A stretch of DNA of 64,000 nt from Hwanghaeella grinnelliae (GTDB lineage: Bacteria; Pseudomonadota; Alphaproteobacteria; UBA8366; Aestuariispiraceae): positions 1,116,001 to 1,180,000 of the forward strand of contig NZ_SADE01000001.1 of the NCBI RefSeq assembly GCF_004005845.1, written 5' to 3'. The notes beneath the pieces were generated by a model. It searched no databases, had not been told where the DNA came from, and worked only from the letters and a program-made list of their open reading frames with translations. Positions within the stretch are counted from its first letter, which is position 1. The number at the start of each line of letters is the position of its first letter. A program made the position numbers and the translations under genes. This document shows positions 8,416 to 17,458 of the stretch, piece by piece.

Positions 8416-10011
8416 ATGACGATTACATCGCCCTATTACCCGATCATCTACGTTCGGGGTTATGCGGCCACGATGGGAGAGATCGAGAACACGGTCGCCA
8501 CGCCCTATATGGGATTCAACCTGGGCTCGACGAAAATCCGCCAGGACTACGATGGCGATATTGTACCCTTCGTCTTCGAATCCCCCTTGATCCGTCTGAT
8601 GAAGGACGAGGGATATATCGACTCCTATCGGGATGGAAAATTCGTGCCGCGCGGGCAACGCGTTCCGGCGAAAAGCGTTTGGATTTTTCGGTACTATGAG
8701 CCCGTGTCTGAAGACCTGGGATCGGGCCAGCGGCAAACCATCCCGCGTTTTGCGCTGGAGCTTCGGAAGTTCATTCTGCGCATTCGCGACCATGTCTGCG
8801 GCGACGACCAGGATGCACGGGACAAGTTCAAAGTCTATCTGGTCGCCCATTCCATGGGGGGGCTGATCTGCCGGACCTATCTTCAAAACATCTGCCGGAA
8901 CGGGGTCCCGGAAGGGATATCACTTTCCGATATCACAAAAACACCGGGAGAGACGTTGGAACTGGACCAATTGCCGGCAGACCCGATGGTGGACAAGGTT
9001 TTCACCTATGCGACGCCGCATAACGGGATCGAGTTGAAAGGCATAAACGTGCCGGATGTCGGGACACTCGACCCGGTCCATGTGCGCAATTTCAATCGGT
9101 CCTATATGCGCGAATATTTGAGCTTGCCTGAGGGCGAGGGCGCGGTGAACAAGCTTGATGGGGCCTTCCCGTCGGAACGCTTCTTCTGTTTTGTCGGCAC
9201 CAACTACAAGGATTACGACGCCTTTTTCGGCCTGTCGAAAAAAGGCACCGGCGCGATGAGCGACGGGTTGGTGATGATCAAGAATGCCAGCGTCGACACG
9301 GCGCCACGCGCATTCGCCCATCGCAGCCATAGCGGCCACTACGGCATCGTGAATTCCGAAGAAGGCTACCAAAATCTGAAACGCTTCCTGTTCGGCGACC
9401 TGCGGGTCGACGTGAAGCTGCTGGTCGACGAAATCACCCTGCCCAAGGAAATCATGGAAGAGGTCGACGGGAACCTGTCACGGGTGAAGGCGGCTTATAA
9501 TATCGAAACCTCGGCCAAGATCCGGGGGTTGAACGTCGCCTTGAGCGAACGCATGGTCCGCCACGGATCGGCGATCCGTCTAACCTATGAGGAACTGGTT
9601 CACGCGGGTAAGCCAGCCTATCTGTTCAGCGGCTACCTTCAGCGAAAGGCGAAGATGTCGGGCGCCAAGGACACAGCGATGGCCTTTGCGGTAGAAATCG
9701 GCGTTCAGGTTCCGGTCTATGAAATCGACAACAGTTTTTGGTTCGATGAGCATTTCGAGGGCGGTCTTCTGTTCAAGGAAACCGTCATCTTCCATGTCCG
9801 GCGCACGGCGCAGGGGGAGACGATCCGCTACGGGCTGGCGTCCGAAACCGGCATGATGGCCGCCAACCGCCCGATGCAGCCGAGCCAGGTTCACGGCAAG
9901 GGAGCCACCTTCGAATTGCCGCTGGGTTTCAAGGAAGGTGCTGCCCGGAAGCCCATGCCCGGCTTGCGCGGCCGTCTCGTTGTCGATGCGTCGCTTTGGA
10001 ACACGGAATGA
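8416..10011 (+). CDS. alpha/beta hydrolase-fold esterase/lipase-like protein with C-terminal extension
   Basis: The 531-residue protein begins with the strand PIIYVRGYA typical of lipase-like hydrolases and has a nucleophile elbow AHSMGG with the serine at about residue 146. A likely acid/base pair is formed by later residues, with a histidine candidate in RSHSGHYGIV. The last 200 residues form a separate, beta-rich domain I do not recognise. There is no signal peptide. The ribosome binding site CAGGAG lies upstream of the ATG. It stands alone, with its own terminator at 10020-10048. It could be a phospholipase or carboxylesterase; the substrate is unknown. Confidence 0.7.
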   Translation: MTITSPYYPIIYVRGYAATMGEIENTVATPYMGFNLGSTKIRQDYDGDIVPFVFESPLIRLMKDEGYIDSYRDGKFVPRGQRVPAKSVWIFRYYEPVSEDLGSGQRQTIPRFALELRKFILRIRDHVCGDDQDARDKFKVYLVAHSMGGLICRTYLQNICRNGVPEGISLSDITKTPGETLELDQLPADPMVDKVFTYATPHNGIELKGINVPDVGTLDPVHVRNFNRSYMREYLSLPEGEGAVNKLDGAFPSERFFCFVGTNYKDYDAFFGLSKKGTGAMSDGLVMIKNASVDTAPRAFAHRSHSGHYGIVNSEEGYQNLKRFLFGDLRVDVKLLVDEITLPKEIMEEVDGNLSRVKAAYNIETSAKIRGLNVALSERMVRHGSAIRLTYEELVHAGKPAYLFSGYLQRKAKMSGAKDTAMAFAVEIGVQVPVYEIDNSFWFDEHFEGGLLFKETVIFHVRRTAQGETIRYGLASETGMMAANRPMQPSQVHGKGATFELPLGFKEGAARKPMPGLRGRLVVDASLWNTE

Positions 10012-10019
10012 ACAGCAAA

Positions 10020-10048
10020 AAAACCCGGCGCATAACACGCCGGGTTTT
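10020..10048. terminator. bidirectional intrinsic terminator
   Basis: A perfect 11-base inverted repeat, AAAACCCGGCG / CGCCGGGTTTT with a 7-base loop, lies between two convergent genes whose stops are at 10011 and 10052. The A-run on one side and T-run on the other allow it to act in both directions. Confidence 0.85.
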
Positions 10049-10051
10049 CGG

Positions 10052-11425
10052 TCACACGTTCAGCAATAGGTTTTCGCGTTCCCAGCTTGAGATGACGCGC
10101 TGGTAGAGGTCGGACTCGTAGGTCTTCACTTCCGCCAGCAGCTTCACGAACTGTTCGCCCAGCATCAGCTTCAGCGGCCGGGCGTAATTTAGTTTGCTCA
10201 GCGAGTCTTCCAGGTGCCTTGGCAGGTTGAAGGCCAACCGATAGGCGTCGCCATCGATCGGTTTGGTCGGTTCGAGCTTGTCCTTCAAACCCAGCAAGCC
10301 GCAGGCCAGGGACCCGGCAAAGGCGAGGTAGGGGTTGGCGTCCGCGCCGGCGACGCGGTTTTCCACCCGGAAAGCATTCGGCGCCGAATCGGGAACCCGC
10401 AAGCCGACGGTTCTGTTGTCGATGCCCCAATGGGTGTTGATGGGCGCGTCGGAATACGGGGTGATGCGGCGATAGGAATTCACGTTCGGCGCAAAAAGCG
10501 GCATGGCGGCATTCACATATTTCTGCAATCCGCCGATATAATGATGCAGCTTCTTGGAATGTTTGCCCTTGTCCGTGGCGAAGATGTTCTTGCCGGTGCG
10601 CGTGTCCAATACTGATTGATGGATATGCATCGACGACCCCGGTTGATACTGATGGGGGCGGGCCATGAACGTGGCGTACATGTCGTGCTTCAAGGCCGCC
10701 TGCCGGACCGTGCGTTTGAACAGGAAGACCTGATCGGCAAGGTCCATCGGGTCGCCATGATTGAAATTGATTTCCATCTGCGCGGCGCCGGCCTCATGGG
10801 CCATTGTCTCGACATCGATGCCGCTGCCTTCGCAATAATCGTAGATGTCTTCGATCACCGGGTCGAATTCGTTCGCGGCTTCGATGCCATAGGCTTGGCG
10901 GCCGGTTTCCTGCCGGCCGGACAAACCGGCGGCCGGTTCCAGGGGATAGTCCGGATCCAGGTTCTTCTTGATCAGATAGAATTCCAATTCCGGTGCGACG
11001 ACCGGTTTCAGGTTCCGCTTCGCATATTGTTCCAACACGTTCCGCAAAACCGCGCGCGGCGCGAAGGGGACCGGCTTACCGTCCAGGAAACTGACGTCGC
11101 AGATGACCTGCGCCACCGGTTCCGGATACCAAGGCACCATGCGAATGCTGGAGGGATCGGGCTGCATGAAAATGTCGCGGTTGGATTCCCAAACCACCCC
11201 GGAAACACTGGCGACGAAATCGCCGGTCACCGTTTGCAGGAAGATCGCTTCCGGGATACGCAACCCTCGATCCGACAATCCGCCGATGAAGCGCTGTGTC
11301 GGGACGATCTTGCCGCGCGCAATGCCTGAAATATCGGCAACGAGGCATTCGACCTCGTCGATACGGTTTTCCCTCAACCAGTCGGACATTTCGCTTAAGG
11401 AGGGTTGGGTCACGTGTGATTCCAT
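10052..11425 (-). CDS. glutamine synthetase-family ligase (gamma-glutamylpolyamine synthetase-like)
   Basis: The 457-residue protein has the GS beta-grasp start with the VADISGIARGK segment, the metal-ligand motif PELEFYL, and the catalytic-domain motif PGSSMHIHQS. Its N-terminus and motif spacing are those of PuuA-type enzymes, which join glutamate to putrescine or other amines with ATP, rather than of true GlnA. It is divergently transcribed from a second GS-like gene at 11553, and the pair share a 127-base promoter interval. The amine substrate is inferred from the neighbouring PuuB-like oxidase and agmatinase. An alternative start is Met13. Confidence 0.82.
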   Translation of the reverse strand: MESHVTQPSLSEMSDWLRENRIDEVECLVADISGIARGKIVPTQRFIGGLSDRGLRIPEAIFLQTVTGDFVASVSGVVWESNRDIFMQPDPSSIRMVPWYPEPVAQVICDVSFLDGKPVPFAPRAVLRNVLEQYAKRNLKPVVAPELEFYLIKKNLDPDYPLEPAAGLSGRQETGRQAYGIEAANEFDPVIEDIYDYCEGSGIDVETMAHEAGAAQMEINFNHGDPMDLADQVFLFKRTVRQAALKHDMYATFMARPHQYQPGSSMHIHQSVLDTRTGKNIFATDKGKHSKKLHHYIGGLQKYVNAAMPLFAPNVNSYRRITPYSDAPINTHWGIDNRTVGLRVPDSAPNAFRVENRVAGADANPYLAFAGSLACGLLGLKDKLEPTKPIDGDAYRLAFNLPRHLEDSLSKLNYARPLKLMLGEQFVKLLAEVKTYESDLYQRVISSWERENLLLNV

Positions 11426-11552
11426 TCATGGTTATTGTCGATGGCGTCGAGAATATCCCTCAGGGCTTGACGCGGCAAATCCCACGGGCACCATTCTGCA
11501 AATGGTTGCGCTTTGCCGGATTTGTGCGGAACGCTCTTAACGTGGATTGCTC

Positions 11553-12941
11553 ATGACCCAGCTTTTAACACAAGAATCCGTCGATGCCTTTCTTTCCGAA
11601 CATCCCGATGTTGAGACGGTCGACGTCCTTCTGCCGGATACGAACGGAATCTTTCGCGGCAAGCGGTTGCAGATGTCGGCCCTCAGCAAGCTTACCAAGG
11701 AAGGTATGCGGATGCCGGGATCGACATATCTGTTGGATATCGAAGGGCAAAACTGCCTTACGACGCCGTATGGATCGACGGACGGGGACCCCGATTTGGC
11801 CGTTTTTGGGGTGGACGAAACCCTTTCCCTGATCCCGTGGGCCGAACGCCCCTCAGCGCAAATCATGGGAACGATGTTAAACGATGACGGCGCGCCGTTC
11901 TTCGGCGACCCGCGCCAAGTGCTGTTGTATGCAATGAAACCGCTGACGGATATGGGGCTGACCCCGGTCATCGCGATCGAGCTTGAGTTCTATTTGCTGG
12001 ATCCGAAGATGGGACGTGACGGTATGCCGCGCACGGCGATTGCCCCGGATCTGCGCCAAAGGCCCAAGACGGTTCAAGTCTATAGCATGGATGACTTGGG
12101 CGATTTCGATGCGGTGCTGACCGAAATCGAACGAAGCTGCGAGATACAGGGCGTGATGGCGGATGTGACCACGTCGGAATTCGCGCCGGGGCAGTTCGAA
12201 ATCAACCTGAACCATGTTGCCGATGCGGCGGCGGCCTGCGATCAGGCGGTCCTTTTCAAGCGGGTCGTTAAAAGCGTTGCGCGGAAGCACCGGATGATTG
12301 CCAGTTTTATGGCGAAACCATTCCCCGAACAGGCCGGAAACGGCATGCATGTGCATGTCAGTCTTGTCGACAAGGAGGGGCGGAACATCTTTTCCAGCGA
12401 GGCGGTCGATCCGGAAACCGGCTTGAACATGGATGCCAGCCTGAAACACGCGATTGCCGGTTTGCGGCAGACGATGGCGGATGGGATGGCGATCTATGCG
12501 CCGAACGCCAATTCATACCGGCGGTTCCGCACCGATAGTTACGCGCCGGTCAACCGGGCCTGGGGCGTGAACAATCGGTCTGTCGCTTTGCGCATCCCGC
12601 ATAGCGACGCTGCCGCCGTCCGTGTGGAACACCGCGCCGCGGGCGCGGATGCCAATCCCTATCTGGTCACCGCCGCAATTCTGGCGGGGATCCATCACGG
12701 CATTTCGGAGAGACTTGATCCGGGGCCGATGGAAAAGGGCAACGCCTATGACCGACCGCAAGGGGGCTTGCCGACACGGTGGGAACCGGCGCTCTTAAAG
12801 TTCCAGGGTAGCGACGTGATGCGGCGCTATTTGGGTGAGACGTATCACGAAACCTATTTGGGCATTCGCCGGTGGGAGGCCGACCAATATCATGACGTTA
12901 TTCCGCCGCGGGATTATGAACTTTATATGCGCAGTGTGTGA
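11553..12941 (+). CDS. glutamine synthetase-family ligase (second gamma-glutamylamine synthetase-like paralogue)
   Basis: This 462-residue paralogue of the divergent neighbour has LLPDTNGIFRGKR in the N-terminal domain, AIELEFYL for metal binding, and NGMHVHVSL and NANSYRR in the catalytic domain. The ATG at 11553 is preferred over an in-frame TTG six bases upstream. The two ligases are clearly different in sequence, so they probably accept different amines (for example putrescine versus another polyamine or ethanolamine). This is inferred. Together with PuuB-like and agmatinase genes nearby it suggests a gamma-glutamylation route for amine catabolism. Confidence 0.82.
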   Translation: MTQLLTQESVDAFLSEHPDVETVDVLLPDTNGIFRGKRLQMSALSKLTKEGMRMPGSTYLLDIEGQNCLTTPYGSTDGDPDLAVFGVDETLSLIPWAERPSAQIMGTMLNDDGAPFFGDPRQVLLYAMKPLTDMGLTPVIAIELEFYLLDPKMGRDGMPRTAIAPDLRQRPKTVQVYSMDDLGDFDAVLTEIERSCEIQGVMADVTTSEFAPGQFEINLNHVADAAAACDQAVLFKRVVKSVARKHRMIASFMAKPFPEQAGNGMHVHVSLVDKEGRNIFSSEAVDPETGLNMDASLKHAIAGLRQTMADGMAIYAPNANSYRRFRTDSYAPVNRAWGVNNRSVALRIPHSDAAAVRVEHRAAGADANPYLVTAAILAGIHHGISERLDPGPMEKGNAYDRPQGGLPTRWEPALLKFQGSDVMRRYLGETYHETYLGIRRWEADQYHDVIPPRDYELYMRSV

Positions 12942-13033
12942 TAAAGTGCCCGGGTTTGATTGGTGAGGCCTGAATTTCCATCTGATGAGTAGCTTTAGGG
13001 CGTTCGTAAACGGTAATTTGGCGGGTGTGACGC

Positions 13034-13504
13034 ATGGTTAGATCATTTTCGATGATTGTCCTTTTGCTGGCCTTGGCCTGTATGGTCGGTGTGCAGCGGC
13101 CTGCCTATGCGCAATCTGTTCTGAATTCGCCGATAGAAGGGCTGTGGATCGCGCGTTTCTTCGGGTCCGACAAGGATACGAGCGGCGCCGCGCAATCCTC
13201 CTTCTGCGGTGCCCGCCGGTCGCCCTTCAGGGATCTGTATTTCCAGTTTGGTCGCGTGAAAACCACGCTGGAGGATGAATACGGCTACCGGTTCGATCTG
13301 GCAGGGGCTTTCATTGGCCGCAACTTCATCGGCGAAGTACGCCTCACGGACGGGCAGGGGCTTGAACTGCTCGGACCGGCCAAGGGGGTCTTGACCGGCA
13401 GTGGCCAGGCGCGGATTTCTTTCAAGGCGAAAAACCTCAGCGGCGCGTCGGACTTGGTCTGCAATGCGGTGTTGCACCTGAAGAAGGGTGCCGGCGGCGA
13501 TTGA
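13034..13504 (+). CDS. small exported protein of unknown function
   Basis: The 156-residue protein has a clear Sec signal peptide with cleavage after AYA (about residue 26). The mature part is compact and beta-rich, with two cysteines (SSFCGAR and DLVCNAV) that could form a disulfide bond. I recognise no family. It is followed after 33 bases by a predicted lipoprotein gene on the same strand, and the two may form a small envelope operon. Confidence 0.6.
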   Translation: MVRSFSMIVLLLALACMVGVQRPAYAQSVLNSPIEGLWIARFFGSDKDTSGAAQSSFCGARRSPFRDLYFQFGRVKTTLEDEYGYRFDLAGAFIGRNFIGEVRLTDGQGLELLGPAKGVLTGSGQARISFKAKNLSGASDLVCNAVLHLKKGAGGD

Positions 13505-13537
13505 CCGGGTTGATAAACACACCCTAAGATACCGTTT

Positions 13538-14305
13538 ATGGGGTACTATTTTTCTCTTCTCGGCTGCGTTCCCGGTCATTCTTGTCAGGCTATCGTTTGC
13601 GCTTCTTTCAGGCGATGGGGATGCGCATTGCTCATGCTTGCCCTGGTTACGGCCTGCCAAACGACGGCGGGCGGTCCGCCGCGGGATGAATGGGTCAAAG
13701 TTCCGAAGGACCTTCTGCGGCTGCAAGTCGCTGATGACTTCTACGCCAAGCGGATCGATGCCCTGGGAAGCGAGGCGGAAGTCGCTTGGTTGACCGCCAA
13801 GGGAAACCAAAAATATTTTGAGCGCCTAACCTTCCGTGGGCCTTCTTATCTGATGAGCCTGCATCTCAGAATGTTGCCTACCGGTTGGTATTGGACCGTC
13901 CCCGAATCCGCCATTGGTCTGCAAGGCGACCTTGGAATTTTCTATGACTGGGCGTTGGGCGACGTTGACCTAGCGGGCATATCGGTTGTGCAGACAGGGT
14001 TTCCCCGTTCCTTCTATGCACGGTTTACGTCGAAGGGCCGCGATTGCGCCGGCGTGATGATCGCAAGCCGGGTCGCCGGGCTGTCCAACAGTTTTCAGAA
14101 TACGATCGTCGGCTTTCTTTGTGCGTCGGCGGGGAGTGCTTCGTCGCTTAGTGACGATACGATCCGGGCCATGATATTTGCCGTCAGCATCAACGATCCC
14201 TACTACAATGGCGACGGTTTCAGCGACGAGCAGATCGAGTATTTCAAGGGCCAGCAAAAAGGGATTGTCCTGTATCGACCGAACTTCGTGCCCGGGCAGG
14301 GCTGA
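13538..14305 (+). CDS. putative lipoprotein of unknown function
   Basis: The N-terminal region contains a hydrophobic stretch ending in a lipobox (LVTAC, the lipidated cysteine near residue 40), preceded by RRW, so it is probably an outer- or inner-membrane lipoprotein. The assigned ATG gives an unusually long, cysteine-rich leader; a TTG 11 codons before the cysteine is an alternative. The mature domain has no motif I recognise. It lies just downstream of another exported protein. The function is unknown. Confidence 0.55.
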   Translation: MGYYFSLLGCVPGHSCQAIVCASFRRWGCALLMLALVTACQTTAGGPPRDEWVKVPKDLLRLQVADDFYAKRIDALGSEAEVAWLTAKGNQKYFERLTFRGPSYLMSLHLRMLPTGWYWTVPESAIGLQGDLGIFYDWALGDVDLAGISVVQTGFPRSFYARFTSKGRDCAGVMIASRVAGLSNSFQNTIVGFLCASAGSASSLSDDTIRAMIFAVSINDPYYNGDGFSDEQIEYFKGQQKGIVLYRPNFVPGQG

Positions 14306-14536
14306 AGGTCCCGCGCACCCCGCGATAGCTGAAAATCCTGAACAAAACGCTTTTTGTGCAGTCGTCGCGGCCCCCATCTGTGGCTTTTTTGCCATAGTAT
14401 GAACAAGATATTGGATTAAAATTAGAGAAAGCTGAAGTTTTAGATAGCCACGGGATCATTTTTTACTAAACTAGCCCGGTACCACACATAATCAGCCCGG
14501 CATCAAGATCGGGAGGATAGAGAGTAGGGGGACGCC

Positions 14537-14926
14537 ATGTTTGCCCTTGTGGGAGTAGCCTTTTTCTTCGCCGCGTTGGTGCCGACCTATGTGTTGAGCC
14601 GGGTTCTGCTTGTCTTCTTCTGGCGGTCCGACAGCGGTCCATCCCTTATCGCAGGGTGCCATGTGGGCGCCTATCTGTTCTGCGCCTTGATAGGCGCTGT
14701 CGGTTTTGCCGCGGGTGACGCGGCCGCCGGGGCGCCTAAGGTCATGCTCGCCGTGCTCAGCTTCGCCTTGCCTCAATTCGCTTGGCTGGTGATGGACCTG
14801 TATCGGTTCGAGCAACGATACGGTGCGCGCCGTCGGGCCGAGACGCCTGTTCGCGATGTCAGGCCCGCGCCGAGCCCATTGATGCTGCCCCCGCCGGATC
14901 ATTTCAGCCGCAGTGGAATGCGCTGA
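14537..14926 (+). CDS. small multi-pass membrane protein of unknown function
   Basis: The 129-residue protein has three to four hydrophobic helices within residues 1-95, and a basic, proline-rich cytoplasmic tail (RRRAETPV onward). A GGGGG-type ribosome binding site precedes the ATG. No family is recognised and it has no obvious operon partner. Confidence 0.55.
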   Translation: MFALVGVAFFFAALVPTYVLSRVLLVFFWRSDSGPSLIAGCHVGAYLFCALIGAVGFAAGDAAAGAPKVMLAVLSFALPQFAWLVMDLYRFEQRYGARRRAETPVRDVRPAPSPLMLPPPDHFSRSGMR

Positions 14927-15075
14927 GCCTTCATTCGTGATGGATGCACCGCGCCCGACGTGCCGGGTTTGATTAGCATTTCCGCAACATTCCTACCCGC
15001 GTACAGGGCTTGTGGCCCCCCCACCGCGGGCGCTAGAACGGATGTGTTCTATTACTTATCGATGGACGAATTCCC

Positions 15076-16353
15076 ATGCATCCGACGAATGAACCTCTGT
15101 CCTATTACAGGGCCAGCGCCAACGACCATTCCGATCATCCTGCGTTGCAGGGGGACATGACGGTGGATGTCTGTGTCGTCGGCGCCGGATATACCGGCCT
15201 GTCTGCCGCGCTGGATCTGGCCACGGCAGGTTATTCGGTTGCCGTGCTGGAAGCCAAGGTGGTCGGCTATGGCGCGTCCGGGCGGAACGGTGGGCAGATA
15301 TGTTCGGGCTTTAACAGCAGCTTCGAACGCATGGCAGAACGGGTCGGCAACGACGATGCCGTGAAGGCCTGGAACGTGGCCGATGACGCGGTGAAACTGG
15401 TTGCGCAACGGGTGGCGGACCACAAGATCGACTGCGATATCAAATGGGGCTACATGCATGCTGCGATCAAGCAGCGTCAGGTCGATGAACTGGAGCATAT
15501 GGCGGAAGAATATACCCGTTTCGGGCATGACGATGTGCGCCTGTTGGACAAGGACGGGATTCGGGAAAAGATCGGTTCGGATGCCTATGTCGGTGGTTTG
15601 TGGGAAGAGCGGGCCGGTCATCTGCATCCGCTGAATTATTGCCTGGGATTGGCCAAAGCGGCTGTTGAGGCCGGGGCGCGGATATTCGAGAATTCGCCCG
15701 TTTTATCTGTCGAAACCGAAGGCAGCCCGAAGGCGCATACGGCGAACGGCACGGTTTCCGCAAAATTCATGGTATTGGCGGGGAACGCTTATCTGGGGGG
15801 CACGGTGCCGTATTTGTTCCGTCGCTTGATGCCGGTACAAAGCTATATCCTGGCGACGGAACCTTTGAGCGACAACCTGGCGCGGGACGTGTTGCCGGAA
15901 GATGACGCGATCGCGGATTGCAATTTCATCGTGAATTATTTCCGCCTCAGCGGCGACAAACGAATGCTGTTCGGTGGGCGGGCGAGCTATTCCACGGTGC
16001 AGCCCGGCGATTTGTTTTCCTTCATGAAGCCGCGCATGACGGCGATTTTTCCGCAGCTATCAGAGTCAAAACTCGATTATTGCTGGGGCGGTTACATCGG
16101 CATCACGGTGGATCGGATGCCGCATTTGGGCCGGATGGGCCAGTCGACCTATTTCGCACAGGGCTTTTCCGGGCACGGGCTTGCGCTCAGCGGCATGTCG
16201 GGGCGCTTGATGGCGGATGCGATCCGTGGACAAGCCGAACATTTCGACGCTGTTGCCAAGTTCAAGCACCCGATCTTCCCCGGCGGCCGTTTCCGCACCC
16301 CGGCCCTGGTGATGGCAATGATCTACTACCGTATGAAGGATTTACTGCCCTGA
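15076..16353 (+). CDS. puuB: FAD-dependent gamma-glutamylputrescine oxidase-like protein
   Basis: The 425-residue flavoprotein has the GAGYTGLSAALDLA dinucleotide motif and the family signature GASGRNGGQICSGF, as in PuuB/OrdL oxidoreductases. Near the C-terminus are GGYIGITVDRMPHLG and GFSGHGLALS. PuuB oxidises gamma-glutamylputrescine to the aldehyde. The two ligases that could make the substrate lie within 4 kb, and an agmatinase follows. No PuuC-type aldehyde dehydrogenase or PuuD hydrolase is in the window, so the pathway here is incomplete. The ATG at 15076 lacks a strong ribosome binding site. Confidence 0.82.
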   Translation: MHPTNEPLSYYRASANDHSDHPALQGDMTVDVCVVGAGYTGLSAALDLATAGYSVAVLEAKVVGYGASGRNGGQICSGFNSSFERMAERVGNDDAVKAWNVADDAVKLVAQRVADHKIDCDIKWGYMHAAIKQRQVDELEHMAEEYTRFGHDDVRLLDKDGIREKIGSDAYVGGLWEERAGHLHPLNYCLGLAKAAVEAGARIFENSPVLSVETEGSPKAHTANGTVSAKFMVLAGNAYLGGTVPYLFRRLMPVQSYILATEPLSDNLARDVLPEDDAIADCNFIVNYFRLSGDKRMLFGGRASYSTVQPGDLFSFMKPRMTAIFPQLSESKLDYCWGGYIGITVDRMPHLGRMGQSTYFAQGFSGHGLALSGMSGRLMADAIRGQAEHFDAVAKFKHPIFPGGRFRTPALVMAMIYYRMKDLLP

Positions 16354-16488
16354 TCCCACCGTCGTTGGCGTCAATAGGCTGATGGGCCGTTGCGCTGACG
16401 GTGTGACCGAAATCTCAAGACCGAAAACCGCTTCTTCGCCGGATAGCAAGTACCGGGTGTCGTGAGCGGCAGGACCGGCCCATGAAAG

Positions 16489-16511
16489 TTGCTTGTTCTT
16501 ACAACAAGCAA
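16489..16511. promoter_or_regulatory. inverted repeat overlapping the ribosome binding site of the DMT transporter gene
   Basis: A perfect 9-base inverted repeat, TTGCTTGTT / AACAAGCAA around CTTAC, ends where the AAGGAA ribosome binding site begins, 12 bases before the ATG at 16523. It could be a repressor operator, or an RNA hairpin limiting translation. The regulator is unknown. Confidence 0.5.
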
Positions 16512-16522
16512 GGAACGGTTCC

Positions 16523-17458
16523 ATGGGTGCGCGTCCAATGTCAGCCGGTGTATGGGGGTTGATTGTCCTTTTATCCCTGGTCTGGGGTGGCTCTTTTTTC
16601 CTTACCGAAATCATCCTCACCGGCATGGGGCCACTAACCCTGGTGACCGGGCGCGTCGGAATTGCGGCGGTGGGCCTTTGGGTCGTCATTGCTATTCGGG
16701 GTGAAAGCTTGCCCCGCTTCGGGTGGATCTGGCTCGGCCTGCTGGCGATGGGGGCGCTGAACAACGTAATCCCCTTCAGTCTGATCAGTTGGGGACAGAC
16801 ACGGATCGATAGCGGTGTCGCTTCCATTCTGAACGCCACGACCCCGCTTTTCGCCGTTCTTGTTGCGCATGTCTTCACGCAAGACGAAAAATTGACCGTG
16901 CCGCGTATGGTCGGTGTGTGTTGTGGTGTTGCCGGCGTGGCCGTTCTGATCGGGCCGAATGCCATCACGGGGCTTGGCGATTGGCGCGAAGGGGCTTTGC
17001 TGGGCCAATGTGCGGGCCTCGCCGGCGCGCTTTCCTATGCGCTGGCGGGCGTCTTCGGCCGCCGGTTGCGCGGATTGTCGCCCTTGGTCGCGGCCACGGG
17101 CATGTTGACCGGCAGCACGATCCTGATGGTGCCGATCTCCATGATCGTCGAACAGCCCCAGGCCGGGCCTTTTCCGGGGCTTGTTCCCTTGGCGGCAGTC
17201 ACGGCAATCGCGCTCGTCTGCACTGCCTTCGCCTATCTGCTCTATTTCCGAATTCTGGCGCGGGCCGGTGCCACCAATCTGTTATTGGTGACCTTGCTGA
17301 TTCCGGTGAGCGCACTCTTCCTTGGATCGGCCTTCCTGGGCGAGGCGATCACCCCGAACGCCCTTATCGGCATCGGGATGATCGGCGCGGGCCTGTTGGC
17401 CGTTGATGGCCGCCTAATGCTGCTGCTCTACAAGCCAAGCACTTCTTCAGGGGCGTGA
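16523..17458 (+). CDS. EamA-family (DMT) transporter
   Basis: The 311-residue protein has ten predicted membrane helices in two EamA repeats: the first opens with LSLVWGGSFFLTEI, and the second starts near the GALSYALAGVFGRR segment. This is the usual 10-helix drug/metabolite transporter plan, often exporting amino acids or small metabolites. The ATG at 16523 is chosen for its AAGGAA ribosome binding site; an in-frame TTG at 16493 would run through the inverted repeat. Its 3' end overlaps the convergent alanine dehydrogenase gene by 31 bases. Substrate unknown. Confidence 0.8.
   Translation: MGARPMSAGVWGLIVLLSLVWGGSFFLTEIILTGMGPLTLVTGRVGIAAVGLWVVIAIRGESLPRFGWIWLGLLAMGALNNVIPFSLISWGQTRIDSGVASILNATTPLFAVLVAHVFTQDEKLTVPRMVGVCCGVAGVAVLIGPNAITGLGDWREGALLGQCAGLAGALSYALAGVFGRRLRGLSPLVAATGMLTGSTILMVPISMIVEQPQAGPFPGLVPLAAVTAIALVCTAFAYLLYFRILARAGATNLLLVTLLIPVSALFLGSAFLGEAITPNALIGIGMIGAGLLAVDGRLMLLLYKPSTSSGA

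Noticed and set aside
8103-8699. Plus-strand frame upstream of the hydrolase
   Set aside because: No ribosome binding site, no recognisable domain, and it overlaps the well-supported hydrolase start in another frame.
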